Origin: Linepithema humile
Lineage: Eukaryota; Arthropoda; Insecta; Hymenoptera; Formicidae
Assembly (NCBI RefSeq): GCF_040581485.1
Contig: NC_090130.1
Span: 23,949,918-24,013,917, forward strand
Direction: 5' to 3'
Length of the DNA stretch: 64,000 nt
The notes under the pieces were generated by a model. That model saw only the letters and a program-made list of their open reading frames with translations, did no database searches and was not told the DNA's origin. A program made the position numbers and the translations under genes. Shown in pieces: positions 27,801 to 42,262 of this stretch (its first letter is position 1; the number at the start of each line of letters is the position of its first letter).

Positions 27801-30800
27801 TTAGAATGACTATTTCTAACGTCGGTTAACTTTAACTTTCAAACTTGTCGACAGAATTGCTAATATGAAGAATGAAATATCACTATCGAAGGAGAAGAAA
27901 ATTTTTAACTTTTTTCTTCTTTAATGATGATATTTTATTTATGTTGGTAATATTTTCGACAAATTTGAATCGTTGGTTAAAGTTAACTAATATGAGTTAA
28001 CTGATATGAAATAGTTACCCTTAATAAACTATCCAAAAAATCCACGCGTCACATCGTGTTTGTCATCGCCGCCTCTAATTCGAACATACAAGCCTCGAGA
28101 CACGGTGTGTATAAGCGAAAGAGCGTACTTATAACGTCGTTCACAGTGATCCCAACGAAACTCAAGCCACTCTTTTACTTGACAACCCGACCGAATGTTA
28201 ACTCTGGTTTTACGAGCGTCCCCATTGGCCGACTGGCCATGTGAACCCGGCTAATATAATACGAACTTATAACCAAAGCCGAAACCTAGGAGCTCGCTCT
28301 TGCTTTTACGATCCAGTTCGTTTTTAAAAGTTATCGTTATTTTGCTCGTTTTTGAATGAAATAGTTTGTTCACGAACATTAAATGGACTGAAGGAAGCGA
28401 AAATCTATACGCGGGATTAACCACTAGACTTGAATTGACAGCACGACTCCGTTCTTCTTTCTCGGAGAGACGATACTTATATACACTCACCTGCGTCCAC
28501 AATTTTCCACTGAGATAATGTCACAACGGGATTGTAATTTTTAACGAGGACACGAAGACACGCGGTCAGAAGATAAGACGCCATTCGCGTAATCAGTATG
28601 CTCGTAACTCTTTTCTTCATTGTATCTTTGTTTGCGTAAAATTCTCCTGACTACTGTTATGAATACAGATTTAACTTGTATCGTTTCTAAATTAAATCTT
28701 AAAAAGAAAACTAAAAAAATGAATTTTGCATTTGAGATCGTAGAGTCTACTATCGAGACTGATCATAAACGCACGTTAAGTGATTTACAACGTGTGCGTG
28801 CGCGCAGGGTTAATCATCGGGTCAAGATTAACACGGGCACATCCTCGTATGACGTGGTGGTAATGGAAAAGTGGCGTGGCACCTGATGATATGAAAAGTC
28901 GGTACTCGCAGACGTGACATCGTGGAGGGGTGATTATGGCGAGTATATAGGGTTGTAAAGTGCCTTTACGAGCTTGCATTTCAAGGCATTGAGTACGGAG
29001 TTTTAATAACGGATCACTCATCATTACTTCTACGTGGCTATGTCGTCCGTGAAATCGCACAAGTTGCTTCGCGATAGTTGTATCTTTAATGAGCACTTTG
29101 ATGAGCACAGAATGACGATGATTGTAGTCGATAGTTTTCTTAATTGTGTTGCTTGCATGCAGCTACCATTCCTCAGTATTTTTTACAAAACTGTAGGATT
29201 GCCTATTAAAACAATATTTAATATGTTTATCGATATAATATTTAAAAAAAGGTATTGTCAGTGTTTGAACAATGATGCTCAAAAACATCTTTATATTTGT
29301 CTAAACATTAACAATTAGTTTCGAGAAATTAGATAAATCTTGTGTACGAGTCTACATATTTATCACTAATACATTCGCAAAAGTTAGCGTCTTATTTAGA
29401 TGTAATTTATATTCAGTGCGATTAATATGCTGCCGCGATAATGTTTTTTTTTTTTTTGGACAATTATAAACGTCGTGCATACGCAAAGACTTGGGTGATT
29501 GGGACAAGTCAGGAGACGAGAATTTTATGTTCAGTCTAGTCCAAACTACTCTTTCAAGCAAAAGTATGCTGTAGTAACTGCCAGCAGTAACTGCAGGTGT
29601 TTGATTAGTTGTAAAGATTAATTTCTATCGCGCGCGATTTCTGGGTAGGTCAAAGAAATATTAATTTACCGGGGGGATAACGTGCACGACACACACACAC
29701 ACACACACAGATAGCAACCGCGATAAGCAAGCCGGATTTACTGCTCCTTTTTTATCACTTTCCTCGTCTCGATAGTCGCGCGGCTTTATAATTAGTCTAT
29801 TACGTAGACTTTTCTACGAAATAATTCTTAGTGCTACATATAATTTGGGCGCGCAATAAATTATCTTAATTTTTTATTATTTCTTCGAAGACTGCTTGAA
29901 TATGGAATCATTTCGAAAGTAGATATACAGTTTTATGTTCTTTTATATTACTTCGTGTTTTTGGGCTAGCGTATATGAAATTCATAGGATGCTTTGGGAG
30001 AAGAGAAATTTAAACCTCGAATTTTTAACTACGTGTATTACGCGTACGAGCGGAGGAATCCATCATCGTTCTCGAAAAGTTAATCGGAGGAAAACGGTTT
30101 GCAGTTACACCGAAAAGAGACGGGGAGAACTCTCGTATTCTCATAGCGATCATCTTGCGACTTTTACGACCGCGTGGCTCTCTTTCAGCCGGTGCCGACC
30201 TCACCGAAAATCCTACTCGTAAATCTCGTGAAGATCTCGATCTTTTTTCTCGGTCGGTCAGCGCGCAATGACATTTCGTTTAGGTCGATTATTGACAAAA
30301 TTCGACGATCATTCTTGCGGATCCTTTGAACGAGTCGAGAAAAATGGGCTTATTACATGAAACGCTCTTGGAACAGGAGTTATGTCCAAGGATGCACGTG
30401 CCACTTGGTGGCATTTGTATTCTTGTATTCTTGGACTGTAGTCTTAATGTTGCAATATCGAAAAATATATATCTAATATTTAAAATATATATACAATATA
30501 TATTTTACTATTGGGATTCTTGTGTGTGCACTGTAATATATTTGTACAGTATTTCATTAATAACACATTGAACGATTTGCTTTCAAATATCTGTATACAA
30601 TATTATTTTAAACAAACCATTACATTGGAAGCTGGTATACATTCTTATGGAAATGTAATTTTATTGTTACTGTACATTAAGTTTAAAAATATTTGTTAGT
30701 GATCGATAGTGACCTGCGAACGAACAATCGTTGCGTATCGCGAGTTTTGTATCAATGACCGACAAATTTATGGGATCAATACATCGGTTATAGTATATAG

Positions 30801-33800
30801 TATGTTGCCTCTTATTCCTGACAGGTAGTAATAGCTTTGAAATCTTCGCGAGAACAAACTAGATAGATATATGAGTTCAAAATAAAACTGTGTCATACGT
30901 AATATGCATACATGATTAATTATCGACAATTAGTCATAGAATAAAGATTTTAAAGGGATAAATAAAAAGTTTTAAATGTGCAAATGTCTAGAATTTTTAT
31001 AAACTTTAAGTTTTATATTATTAGCTTTATTATTTTATCAATCTTTTATATTTATATATTTTGCTTTTATTAATAGTTTTGGATATGATTTTTATCGAAA
31101 CAAATACTTTTTTTATTTTTATTTAAAGTATAAATTTCTATAAATAATGTACATAATTTCTTATATCAATATTAATTTTGTTTTTGATGCCAAGATAAAT
31201 TGTTTATCTTTATTTCTATTAAAATATTTATAGCTATTCCTACGCGCAAGACGTACACAAGGTAGTTGGTTTATGGTTTTATCGTACAAACACTATTAAC
31301 AGGCAATATGTTTGCGATTAGTTTGAGGTGGATAATAGCTACTCCCACGCAAAAGTGAACGCTTGGTGTACAGTGAAGGAGCATATAATTCGTGATTAAA
31401 ACATCAACGCTGTGTAAACGAATTATATTGTGTTATAGCGATTTTTGTACAATGTTTTAATGTAATTAATTTACCGTGATTTTTGCAATAATCGATAATG
31501 TATAAGAGTGATTACATTGTGAGATACGTTTGATATTATCTATTTAGAAACAAATAACAATAGCACTGTCACAAAATACTTAAAAAAAATAAGAACCTCT
31601 TATTCCTATTAAAACACTACATTTGATTTGATTTTAGTAAGCAGACTCGTATATACAAAATATATTAGTAAGATTTTTTACTGAAAGCTATTGTTTATAA
31701 AATAATTTATTAAAAATTATACACCCAATGTTTATCCCATTACTCTTAAACGATGAAAATCTAATTATGTATGAATAAATCAATAAACGTAATATTTCAG
31801 AGAGACAATTAGGTACCTGCAAAATCTTGACACTGTCGTGTAAGGCACGTTTCCGTCACATTACTTACAATTAGCATGCATTTCAGACACGTTTCACAAA
31901 TTTCATCAAAATGATGATGACGGTACATATGACAAAAGCCGAGCAGATTTTAAATGCTTTTTGCTTTACTCGTAAAAAATTTAATTTGAGAATTAAATAA
32001 TACAGTGGTCTGTAAATTTATCGTATAATCGTATTTTTTAAATTAATATAATCTTGTGTTATCTGTACAAAATACTTGTAAAAGTATAGCGTTTATAAGT
32101 AATAGCTTTTAGTAGCAATGCATTTAGACGTTTATATATTTAATTCAATTCACTGAACCCGTTTAACGAATTGACTCTCTATCTTTTTTCACTCTGCAAA
32201 TATTTTTGATTCTTTATGATAAAATTTTCCGTTTTTAAACTGCATTATCCCAGGAATTCAGTTTATACTCTATTCTATCGATTGTGAGTTTTATTAGTCA
32301 ATTGCTGCATACTTTTAAGTTCGCTTTTGTGCTTGAGTGTTTTTCAGAGATTCAAAAGTAAATATGTATGATATAAGAGCGGTGACGCGCGCGCATGTAT
32401 AAGATACGATTTGACATACCGATCTCGCGTGGATTACGATCGCAACTTTCTTTCCCCGCTGTCTCTTCGTCGAATTTACGATGCGAACGCCAGAAGCCTG
32501 GTTGGACGAATCCTTCGCGTTAGTGACTCGAGTCGCGTTTTCGTGTCGGTTTGACTCATCTCTCCTTCTTTCACGATGAAACCACCCTTTGTCCTGATCT
32601 TAGTTATTGCCGTTGTGTCACTGATGCGAAAGTTACGACTTGCCGGTGAAACATACATACAATGCACACACCGGCGAAGTTCGATCTTCCATCTCCGTCT
32701 GACGTTAGGCATTGCGCCGATGTGACGATGCTTTCGTCTTCTACGCGGCTCTGCTTCGATCGTAATCCTCTTATAAAGGAAAAATTCGAAGAAGCATTTC
32801 GAATATCCCTTACGTCATACAGTGATAACGCATCCGATTATATCTCTTCTCTGAAGCAGAATAATTTCTTGTTCAACTTTCTACAAATAGCATTTTTAAT
32901 GTCTCATAGATTCTTAAAGTGTCAAAGTAGAAATTTGTAAAAGCGATCTGTTCGATCTGAAATATTTGTCATTCCACCGTGTGTATTGTTGATAATAAGT
33001 TTTTCACCGCAGCGCGTCGTTTTTACAACATTGCGTGTTCAATTTTTGCGGAATCGATCGATTTATCTAGAAATACATACTCGGAAATTGTACTCAAGTA
33101 TTCTTGGATATATTGTTCGTGTTAAGTATACTATTATCGTAAAATTGATTATTATATGAGATCTCACGCATATAAGCAATTTTTTCGCCGCGTAACTATT
33201 TTATAAAGTAATCGGGATAAAATAAACTATTTGTCAAATTGATAAAACACAGATCGTGCGGTCGAAAAACTATAAGTCAAAATAATAGTTTGATCATATT
33301 TGACTCTCTTTGAACCTGTTAACTATTCATTATTTTTTCATTTATTTACTTTTTTAACTTTTGCATATCTTTGAGTGCTTTAATCTTTTTTTATTGTCTA
33401 ATTTTTTGAAATCTGGAAATTTTTTAAATCAATTTTTATGTGGGTCTATTTTTAACGATTTGTATTTTGAACATTTTAAATTTCGGAAATGTTTATTGCT
33501 AGATTAGAAATCAGAATCATATCAGCAACAAAAATCTTTTATCTAAATCATATGTAATAAAAAATATGAAATTAAAAAAATAATTTATTATTAATTAAAG
33601 ATGTGTAGAATTTTATTTGTAAAACTGTAAAATAATTAATCACATATGATGTAGTTCGTGATTATTTATCGTTATTCAAACGATTTGTCGCGTGAAAAAT
33701 ATCGCGGTATAACAAATTAAGACATCATCTACCGACTGTGATCAATTCATTGAATTTCTCGATCATTTCAAGTTACTTATAATAAATAATATCTATCATT

Positions 33801-34319
33801 ATCCAAATGCAATGTTGTCGATCTTACGTATAGGTTCCACACAGCACCCTCGCAATCTATCGTTCATCGTAGAGGCTGTCATTTTCTGCGAAATAATAGA
33901 TGACAACAATTGTATAGCTCTGTGATCAAATATCGCACTGAAGGGTGCATTTAAGGGCGATCGATTTCAACAACATGCTGTATGTAGAGAACGATGAACG
34001 AATACTTTTCCGTGTTTTAATTTTAAACTCTGCACGGTTGATCGATTGTTACGTAACCACAAATCAGAATTTTTAATTAGAGAAAGTGTCATTGTAACTT
34101 TCAATTTCGAAATGTTTTCAAATTTAATAGACGCATTAAATATTCGTGATTGTCTGTGTGTGTGTGTGTGTTGTGTGTGTCGTGAAAATCGAGACTTGCA
34201 GAGAAGATATATGTCGGCGATTCTGGTGTACGAATCTTAATCGTTCGTGAGTGAATCGAAGTACATTTTGAGATGCATGGTTTTATCCACGGATCAGGCT
34301 CGGCCACCTAATAGCAGAC

Positions 34320-34930
34320 TAACACTCCGATAGGGGTGCGCAGGGTGGGCAGTAAAGTTGGTCACAGTCTAGCGAGTCGAGCCGGTTCCCTTTTACGAGG
34401 CACGGGGTTAAATGATCTGTTACTTTCTCCTCGTCGTATCTCTTTCTCTATTCGGTGCAGCCTACTGCCATTACAAAAATGTCGTAAAATATTATGGTGC
34501 CCAGCGGTTGATGGTATACGCGCGCACAGGCCAACGATGCAGCCTTCTTCTTTCCCATGTTCTTCCCGATCAATGCTTATTCACGAATCGTGAGGAAGGT
34601 TCGAGAAGCAGAGGAATTTGCAGTGGAAAACGCGCTTCATTTTCATTCTCGCGAAACACCGCGCGAGCCAACTTCGCGTATCCGAAGAGTCCTAAAATCT
34701 TTATGGCCTTCTACTCTCCTACTCTTCCGTGAGGGCAACGATCTTCGTGGCATCTCGAGCAGTCTCCGCGGGTGTGTTTATGGTTTCTTCGTCTCCTTCT
34801 CTCCGGTTTATCCGCAACGCCCCTTCCCTTTCTCATTCTGTATTGTACGCCGATTTGTACATCGACGCCTCTGTGGTAGTAGCGGCGTATAATAGTATCG
34901 TATCCGCTTTATTTCAATACCTACGAAATG
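34320..34930. promoter_or_regulatory. CpG-rich island within the long intron
   Basis: GC and CpG content rise sharply against the AT-rich intron, and several overlapping frames are open at once, which is a composition effect. A donor-like AAAT followed by GTAAGTAATG lies at 34930, so the island could be an alternative first exon on the plus strand. One frame starting at 34412 begins with a hydrophobic stretch resembling a signal peptide, but it overlaps other frames and matches no family I know. Confidence 0.35.
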
Positions 34931-35049
34931 TAAGTAATGTCATTATTTTTGCTGTGCGAATTTCGATGACATTTCGGTGATAGCGATGAGTTGTAATTTT
35001 CTTCTTAAGACTCTGCGATTTATCGTTAACCCAATTCTGTATCAACAGA

Positions 35050-35165
35050 AACGTTGGTAAATTTTTTTCAAAATAATACACGATAAAATTGGTAATACAC
35101 GATAAAGTTGGTAAATTTCTTTTTAAAATAATACACGATAAATTCAAAATAATACACAAAATAAT
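35050..35165. repeat. Degenerate short tandem repeats
   Basis: The motif AATAATACACGATAAA recurs with variations four times, partly followed by TTGGTAAATTT. It appears to be a decayed local tandem array with no coding content. Confidence 0.7.
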
Positions 35166-38100
35166 ATAAAGAATAAATGTGTGTCATCCCTAAAAATATT
35201 CATGTTTGATATAACAGCCGATGTAATCTAAAGGATTTAAAGAATCTATTTATCACTTTATTCTTCGAATGGTGTATTTCGTGCAGGTATATTTAAAAAT
35301 ATACCAGATAAAAAAATCTACATGTTTACACCGGATTATTTATTTGATTAAAACTGAAAGACGTCTGCCCGGACATGAAGAGAAGCGTTTATTTTAACGA
35401 GATATGCTTTTCATTACACATAATACGACGAATTTATAGCGTATGAGCAAAAAAACACAAAAAAAAAAGAATTATTCTTTTCTTTGCCCACCTATATCGC
35501 TAAGTGGATCGACAAGATTACAATTATATCCTCCCGGTCTTTTTTGTCTTTTTTCGCGAATTAACAGTATGCGTGCTGCTCTTACACTGCCCGTATTTGC
35601 GCTACAGTGGCTGACGGGTAAGGATTTTATGCGAACGCTTGACAGGATAGAATTTTACTGCTTCCGAAATGTCATGTCTCGTAAAAGCCGCCGCATTCAC
35701 GACCGTTCTTTTATTCGACTCTTTCCGCTGGAACTTATTGCAATTCCGCATTGACTATTTTTATAGGCGAAAGAGAAATTGTTGCAGAGACTTCGGTTAT
35801 ATTATTTTTATTATTGAAATAGATAGGGAGTGAAGTACTCATTGAGCGAGGAAGAGAGGGCAACGTTTATAGATCAAAGATCTCTACACAACTGTCCCCT
35901 GCTTTTACTGTTGATTTTCTCTCGTGCGGTGTTGACGCTTCGAGTAAAATTTGACGCTACCTGACGAGTGTCGTATACTGTTACAATCGATGTCGCTTCT
36001 TCTCGAGACGTGTTAGGTTACGCATAATACCGTAAACGCATTATATTAAATTTGAATTTCCTACACAGTGGACATTAATTCTCGCATGCCAACTTTGTAT
36101 TCCGTTATTTCAATTTTGCATTTGAAAATAATAATATACCGGGTGTTTCATTTTAAGTGATACAGTCGATTATCTTGAAAATAAAGCATTTTCGAGAAAA
36201 ATGTTCCATATGAATGAAAGTTCTAAAGTTTTAAGTGGCGCATTAATATAAATTGATGAACTTTCTGTATACATATTTGTAGAATCTTAAATTAGTCAAA
36301 ATAATTAAAATGCATAAATTAATTAATTAAATGTACAATTGGTTTAATTTAATGAGAAGGTAAAATAATAAAAATAATTTCGCCGCCTGTCAAATGCGTG
36401 TCAATTAAATATCGTTTTTGCTACAACCAACGCTAAAACTTGTCTATTACATTTCACGCGCATCACTATTTTATTTTTAAAAATCTCTACATATTATTAA
36501 AAGAGACTGATTATTTTTTAATATATGCGTCCACATGGTGATAGCGTATCCTTTTGGTCGGTGAAACTGGTTTCCAGTCATATCAGAACGGCGACGCTCG
36601 GTTTCGATTACGCGCGGTGACACAACAGTATCATTGCTACAAAGCCCTTCTCCGAGTCAACCCCTGTGTGCAACATGCGGTGCAATGTCCAACGCAACGC
36701 TGGACCGCGGTTCGCAAGCGAGGGAGGCACATTTAGTCATACAATACGAGCTCCTCGTTCGTGACATACTCGAAATACGCAGATCCTCTCGACTGACGCG
36801 TCGGCATGATGCTACCTGCTACAGTTGAATCTTGGTTACCGGCGTATGCGAGCCTTTTGTTTCAATTTGAATCAGGATAATATTCCGAAAAAGCTTTTGG
36901 TATCGGAATCTTTGTAAAATAGAAAATTACATTTAAAAATAGCAGTTGTTTTTTCTTGTCTCCTTTTTTTATTTTTTATGTTTTTACTTTTTTGCAAATT
37001 ACTCAATAGACTTTTTATACGTCATATTTACCATTGAGTCAGAAGTAGTTTATGGTGAAATTGTTCGATTGAGAGAATAGCAGGATTTACCGACGGTCCG
37101 GAAGTCTTACGATTCTTTCATATGACTCGAATGCACGATTTACATTCGATAGCGACGTTTATGCTGATTTCGCGGTCTCAGAAACAATTTACGAGCGGCG
37201 TGTTTTATAGTTAATTTTTTACGACGTGTACTTTGACTCTGAGAAATTTTTCGTGACAAGGGTTAAAAAGTATGTTTTACGAGGATCTAATAGAGTCGGC
37301 GTTGCATTCTTCGTTAAGGTCGAAGCCACGCGGCAGCGACTTAACAAGCATTCTCATGCGATCAAAGAATCCACCATCATAAAACTCATACAATCGTCTT
37401 TGTTGGCCGAACAGATCGACGCTTGCTAATCAACACTTTTTATGATCCAACGCTAGTTACAATGTGTCAATGAGTCCGATGATACTTGAATACACAGATC
37501 TAAGAATAAAAAGAAAAGAGTAGCCTTCGAACAGAACTGTAATGCAACACCATAAAGGTGGCATGTATCGAGATATGTAAATGCATTAAATATTTTATTA
37601 GAGGCGCTTATATAAAATGTCACCTGTAGAATTATATATGTGTTGCATATACTTTTTCGCGATTATATGTGATTTATTTGTTAATTAATAACAAATTTTA
37701 AACAAGAAAAATAAAGAAATTTTTTTTATTAAAAGAGAGAGAAAATTAATTATTTTTATAAATAAAAAAATAAGTTTAGCTAGTTAAAAGAGCGATACTT
37801 ATGTGATTAAAATTATAGTCTGTGAGGTCACAATTATTTTTATCTGTTCATTTAATAAGATTATCACTTCAGTTATTGCAAGTATTTTGCATTCTGCGAT
37901 TTTCCTGAGTCACGATACAGGATGCGAAGCACCTTCGTAATCATAGTAAGCTCAAATAGCACCCCTGACCAGTCTGTGTTTAACGTTCTTTGATCTAGTA
38001 ATTTTCTTGGTTCTGTTTTGTACCCTATCGTATATTCTGCACCTCTTCAACCGTTCAGTTTGTGTTAGATCTTTGCTACGGGTCTTTCTCTCTGGGTATT

Positions 38101-40199
38101 ATTATCAGTCTTTTGTTACATGATATTCAGTTAACAAACCTTTCTTCTTTTTTCGCTGATCACATAACTTTGTTGCGCATTGCAAGAATGAAAATATGTA
38201 TAATAATAATAACAAAAGCATTACTTATTTTCTCTATCATTATATTTTTCCGCAGGCAAATATTGAAGCATTTATAAATTTTTGCAAAACTTGCAAATTT
38301 TTTTTTGTCTACTACTGGACGCAATTATTATTTGAATAACTTTTTCTCGATGTAAAATATAACAAATGTTCAATTTTTAATTTGCTTGTTATATTTTATA
38401 ACATAATAAATATTGAACTCTAAGGAATTTTATTAACTTCTTATATGCACTTTGTGAACTGCAACTGCCGTCTCTTGTCTGGAAATTTTGTTATGGGATA
38501 CTACTAATCGCATTTCTTAACTTCTATCATTTCATGTTTGATCAATTTTTACGCAAGATTAATAAGATGGCATTTTTTCGACGCTTTGATAAGCATTTTG
38601 ATATTAAATAAATGTAGCATTTGTGAATTATGCTATTCAAGTTTTAGTATTTTATATACACTGCGATTACAATAGATGTACATGTGTTATCAAAGTTACC
38701 GTATATCGTTTCTTGCATAATTAATATTTAATTAAAGAATTATAAATATTATTATGAAAAACCAAATGATAAATGTTTTTGTTATTTTAAAAACAGGTAA
38801 ATTAACATAAAACATGTAAATTCTCTATAATTGAAATTGCTGAAAAAGTATAACAATAAAAAAAATTAACAAGGAAGCGAACGGACGAAGTATCTGTTAC
38901 TGACTGCCATACAAAATTATCTGTCGCGGCTAGTGTTTCATGAACAGATCGTATTTCTTCGCAGACGGATCAATATAATCAGAGAGTGCGTGCAGTCATT
39001 CATAACTGTCGTCATCATCACGTAACGTAAGCACTCTGTCCTTTCGTATCGCAAGCATTAGTGATACGTCCAAATATTATCACGCCTGATATCATTCGCC
39101 CGGCGTTCTTTTCTTATACTTTGCTTCTCTTCCACGAAAAGATTCATTTAGCGACCGAATGAAAAATAAATATAAACATAATGTGACGAGATACGCACAC
39201 GAATAGTCGTTCATCCTGTCGCATCCGTATCGCTGTTCACGAAATCACGTGATACTGCGTTAGTGCCTTTCTTCATATTACGTATATACATATATGTAAT
39301 TGATTCTGTCACCGATAATACGAGCGCTGATTACTGAGAATCACATAGTAACGAGAGCAGAATTAAACCTGCGATAATGCGCTCGGTCATTTTTTATCTG
39401 ACGTCTTTTGAATGTTAGGTGACGATTGATATTTGAGAGTCACCGGTTTAACACAAAGTATATGTATAGAAATGATTTATTTATATAATTATATTTGCAA
39501 TAGAAATTTTAATAATATAGTAATAATAACACGAATATATTTTATACCAAAGTACGGTACAAAATATTTGATTCACAAAGAATCAAATTAATAGATTGAT
39601 AAAATTGAGGAAAAAATACATCTAATGTAGATAATAATCTTATACAATCATAGACATTATCGCGATGACAAACTTTGATGCTTACTTCATGATGATATAC
39701 ATATATTGAGAATATCGCACGAGAATCTAAAAATATGCTATCCGTATAATGATTACATATTGTGAATTATTTTTTATTTATGGTGGGTAAATAATAAAAA
39801 CTTGAAGTCGTTACTTGTTCGATTTCTTGAAGGAAAAATTACTATCGCATTGAAAATGGGGTATCATGAATAGAATTATTTTTGTTAAATATGAAAGCTG
39901 TATTATTTAAAAATTATTATTATTGCAGATAATTGTTGCTCATTTGTTTTGATTGACAGTCGTTAAAATAAATCTATGAATTGTCTTATTTTTACTGAAA
40001 GATGATGTCTATAAAATTCTTTTAAATATATTACCGACTCTTACGATATTTGCATTTGTTTTTTAAGCCTAACATTACAATAAAAGTTTACTGAACACCG
40101 TTTAAAATTATGAAGTTTAATGATAGAATGAAATATTAAATGAAAGAATGGAGTAATATGTGAGACTTGTAAAAGTTACTAATAAAGCTGCTATACATA

Positions 40200-41060
40200 T
40201 CCGCGATTCACGTAGCGGCGTCCTCCTTTTCGCCCGTAACGGTGCAAAATGGCGTCGTTCGGTGAAAGTTTATTGTGAATAATTGATAGTTGGAGAATGG
40301 GAACGAGATCTCTCCGGTAGTACCCTGGTGGCCAGCGGTAAAGATGCACAAAGCGACAAGGGAGTGGAAACAAATCCTGACGTAATATACTCGTGCGATA
40401 CAGTGTTCCGCGGCTGTGCCGTTGCTGTCGCACCAGAAAGAAGTTTGGAAAGCACGTACACAGACCCCGATCTCTTCCCTTTCCCATATCGACGGGTTCT
40501 TCAACCACTTCCTCCTGCACCCCGGAACCCTTGCGTGTCCCAGCCCCTCCCATCGCACTCTATTCTTCCTCTCTCGCTCTCGTCGTGTATTGCCGCGCAC
40601 ACGCGCGCGCATAGCAGCACGTGGTTGGCCGGATTCACCTGCGCGTGTAAAAGGAGGGAACCAACGCCAGGCGTCCCGGCGGTGCGGCACCTGCATCGCG
40701 TCGTTGTCTATTCCGTCGAAACGCACATTCCGTTTGAGTTTGCAGTCAAAGGGTGGAAGGGGATTATCGACATTGGCGGAGTGGGGCAGAAATGATGTTG
40801 AGTGTAGTGATAGGGTGCTGGCAGGGGATGGGAAGGGGGTCATTTCCTTATTTTAAAAACGATTCATGAGACCCCCTAGAAGGCGGAGCTACGACGGCTA
40901 GATGCGTTACCATTGGTCGCCGCGATCTAATATATTATGACATAACAGCCGGAGAACTGTTGTCCGTGATTCTACGGTCGGATAGAGGTGTTGCAACTAT
41001 TTTCTTCGCCATTGCATCGCTCATTCCTCTGCGCTTTCTAACGAATTTCGTATACCTCTT
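40200..41060. promoter_or_regulatory. Large CpG-rich island inside the intron
   Basis: This is one of the GC-richest blocks in the window, with long frames open on both strands at once (170 codons on plus, 211 on minus). Since the two strands overlap and neither shows a domain or repeated motif, I read this as base composition and not as genes. A CCAAT-type box (ATTGG within CCATTGGTCGCCGCG) lies near 40911, which suits a promoter. It may drive an alternative dsx-like transcript, a non-coding RNA, or act as an enhancer. Confidence 0.4.
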
Positions 41061-41799
41061 AAATCCGTATCAGACTACGTATTGGAAATTGCGAATTAAA
41101 GATTGAAACGCGACAGTCTATCACAAAGTGAGCTAATACTACAATTAGATACTTCATTACTTGTCCTTAATCTCCAATCTGGTACGAACTTTACGCCGTT
41201 CTTTTGCACTATTAGCAGCGGGAATCGACTAGATGCAAACATAACGGGATGTTTCTTTATCAAGAAATGTACATTCTTTTTTACGCTATATGGTACTATA
41301 CGCGTACATGTACGATTGTTGCTTTGTTGGACAAATTAAAAAAAGTAGTTAAAGTTACAATGCAGACTAGAAATTTCGTCGACTAGATTACGTCGAAGAG
41401 ATTTTCTCAACAATTTTCTAATAACGCAAATAAAAAATGATAGAACTTGAATATTATTGAAACAGCAATGAGAAGAAAAATGACGTGTTGTAAATAATTC
41501 TCTGCAATAGATAAGCATGGTCGATCGCAGTATATCTTATTTGCGTTGAAATCGCTGAAACATGATACAAAATAAATTCGGAATGAGGATTAAATATTTT
41601 AAAATATCAGCATTTATCGAATAGGATTTCACACAAGGATTTCACACAATATGGATTTTCTATTTGAATAAGAATTTTTAATTTTATTTATTTTTAATCT
41701 GTTACTAAATCGTTTATTTTAATTTTTTGAAATATCTATTTCTGCTCTCCACTTTTATTTTGATTGTACTAATCACATCTGGATTTTGTTCAATTGTAG

Positions 41800-41967
41800 A
41801 TGACAAGTTCGTCCGTTCACTGAGTGAAACTTTGACAAAGGTGCAGTATCATCCAATGGCTTGGTTGTTGATACCCGTAGTGAGTGAAGTTCTCAACACC
41901 ATCCTGCGATATGCCGAAAGCTCGGTCGATGAAGACATACATATTTTTAGGAGCTGTATAGATCAGA
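41800..41967 (+). CDS. dsx: Doublesex-like protein, dimerisation-domain exon
   Basis: A 168-nt exon entered and left in phase 1, with acceptor TTCAATTGTAG ending at 41799 and donor GTAAGT at 41968. Its 55 full codons include LTKVQYHPMAWLL, then VLNTILRYAESSVDED and end in RSCIDQ. This resembles the Doublesex C-terminal dimerisation region (leucine-rich start, aromatic-proline turn, VIL-K-A helix, acidic helix, R-x-I-D/E end). The segment between the YHP and TIL motifs is about seven residues longer than in the fly protein, and the conserved YPWEMMPL core is altered. In fly Doublesex the sex-specific split lies directly after the RRIEE end, matching the donor here after CIDQ. In this family the domain joins two monomers on DNA. 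Resemblance is moderate and was judged by eye; exon status is well supported by splice sites and phase. Confidence 0.7.
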
Positions 41968-42262
41968 GTAAGTATTTTAACCTTTTAATATCTCTGTTAA
42001 GATAAATCCATAAAGAAAGTAAATAAAAGCAAATACACTAAATATAGTAAGATTCGTGCAAAAAAATATGCTATATTATGAAAATTGACAAAAACATATG
42101 AATAGAAAGATAAAAAGTAATATCTTTTTTTTGGATTTTAGAAAAATATGAACAGTATAAAATATAAATTTATTATCTAACTTTTTCATTTAATTTTACT
42201 CGATTTTTTTGTACGCTTATATAATTAAAATAATTATTACGTAATCATGTATATTGTGAACC

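Larger units (their letters stand above)
24808..41799 (+). other. Long intron between the DM and dimerisation exons (about 17 kb)
   Basis: The sequence is mostly AT-rich and without supportable genes. Inside are a (CA)n run near 29690-29709, a (TG)n run near 34156-34180, degenerate tandem repeats at 35050-35165, two CpG-rich islands (34320-34930 and 40200-41060) and smaller GC-richer patches at about 28040-28520, 32380-32770, 36540-36840 and 38880-39260. A 9-bp hairpin with a 9-base loop lies at 27214-27240. An insect-transposon-like ACCGGGTGTTTCA string at 36138 may be a decayed element end. Additional alternative exons could be hidden here. Confidence 0.55.

Noticed and set aside
34412..34732. 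106-codon frame with a signal-peptide-like start
   Set aside because: Overlaps two other frames in a CpG island, and has no cysteine pattern or family match after the hydrophobic start.
36138..36240. ACCGGGTGTTTCA string like an insect transposon end
   Set aside because: No second end or coding remnant found, so the element cannot be defined.
40208..40843. 211-codon minus-strand frame with a 170-codon plus-strand frame across it
   Set aside because: Both strands are open because of GC-rich composition. No domain, signal or repeat, and mutual overlap.
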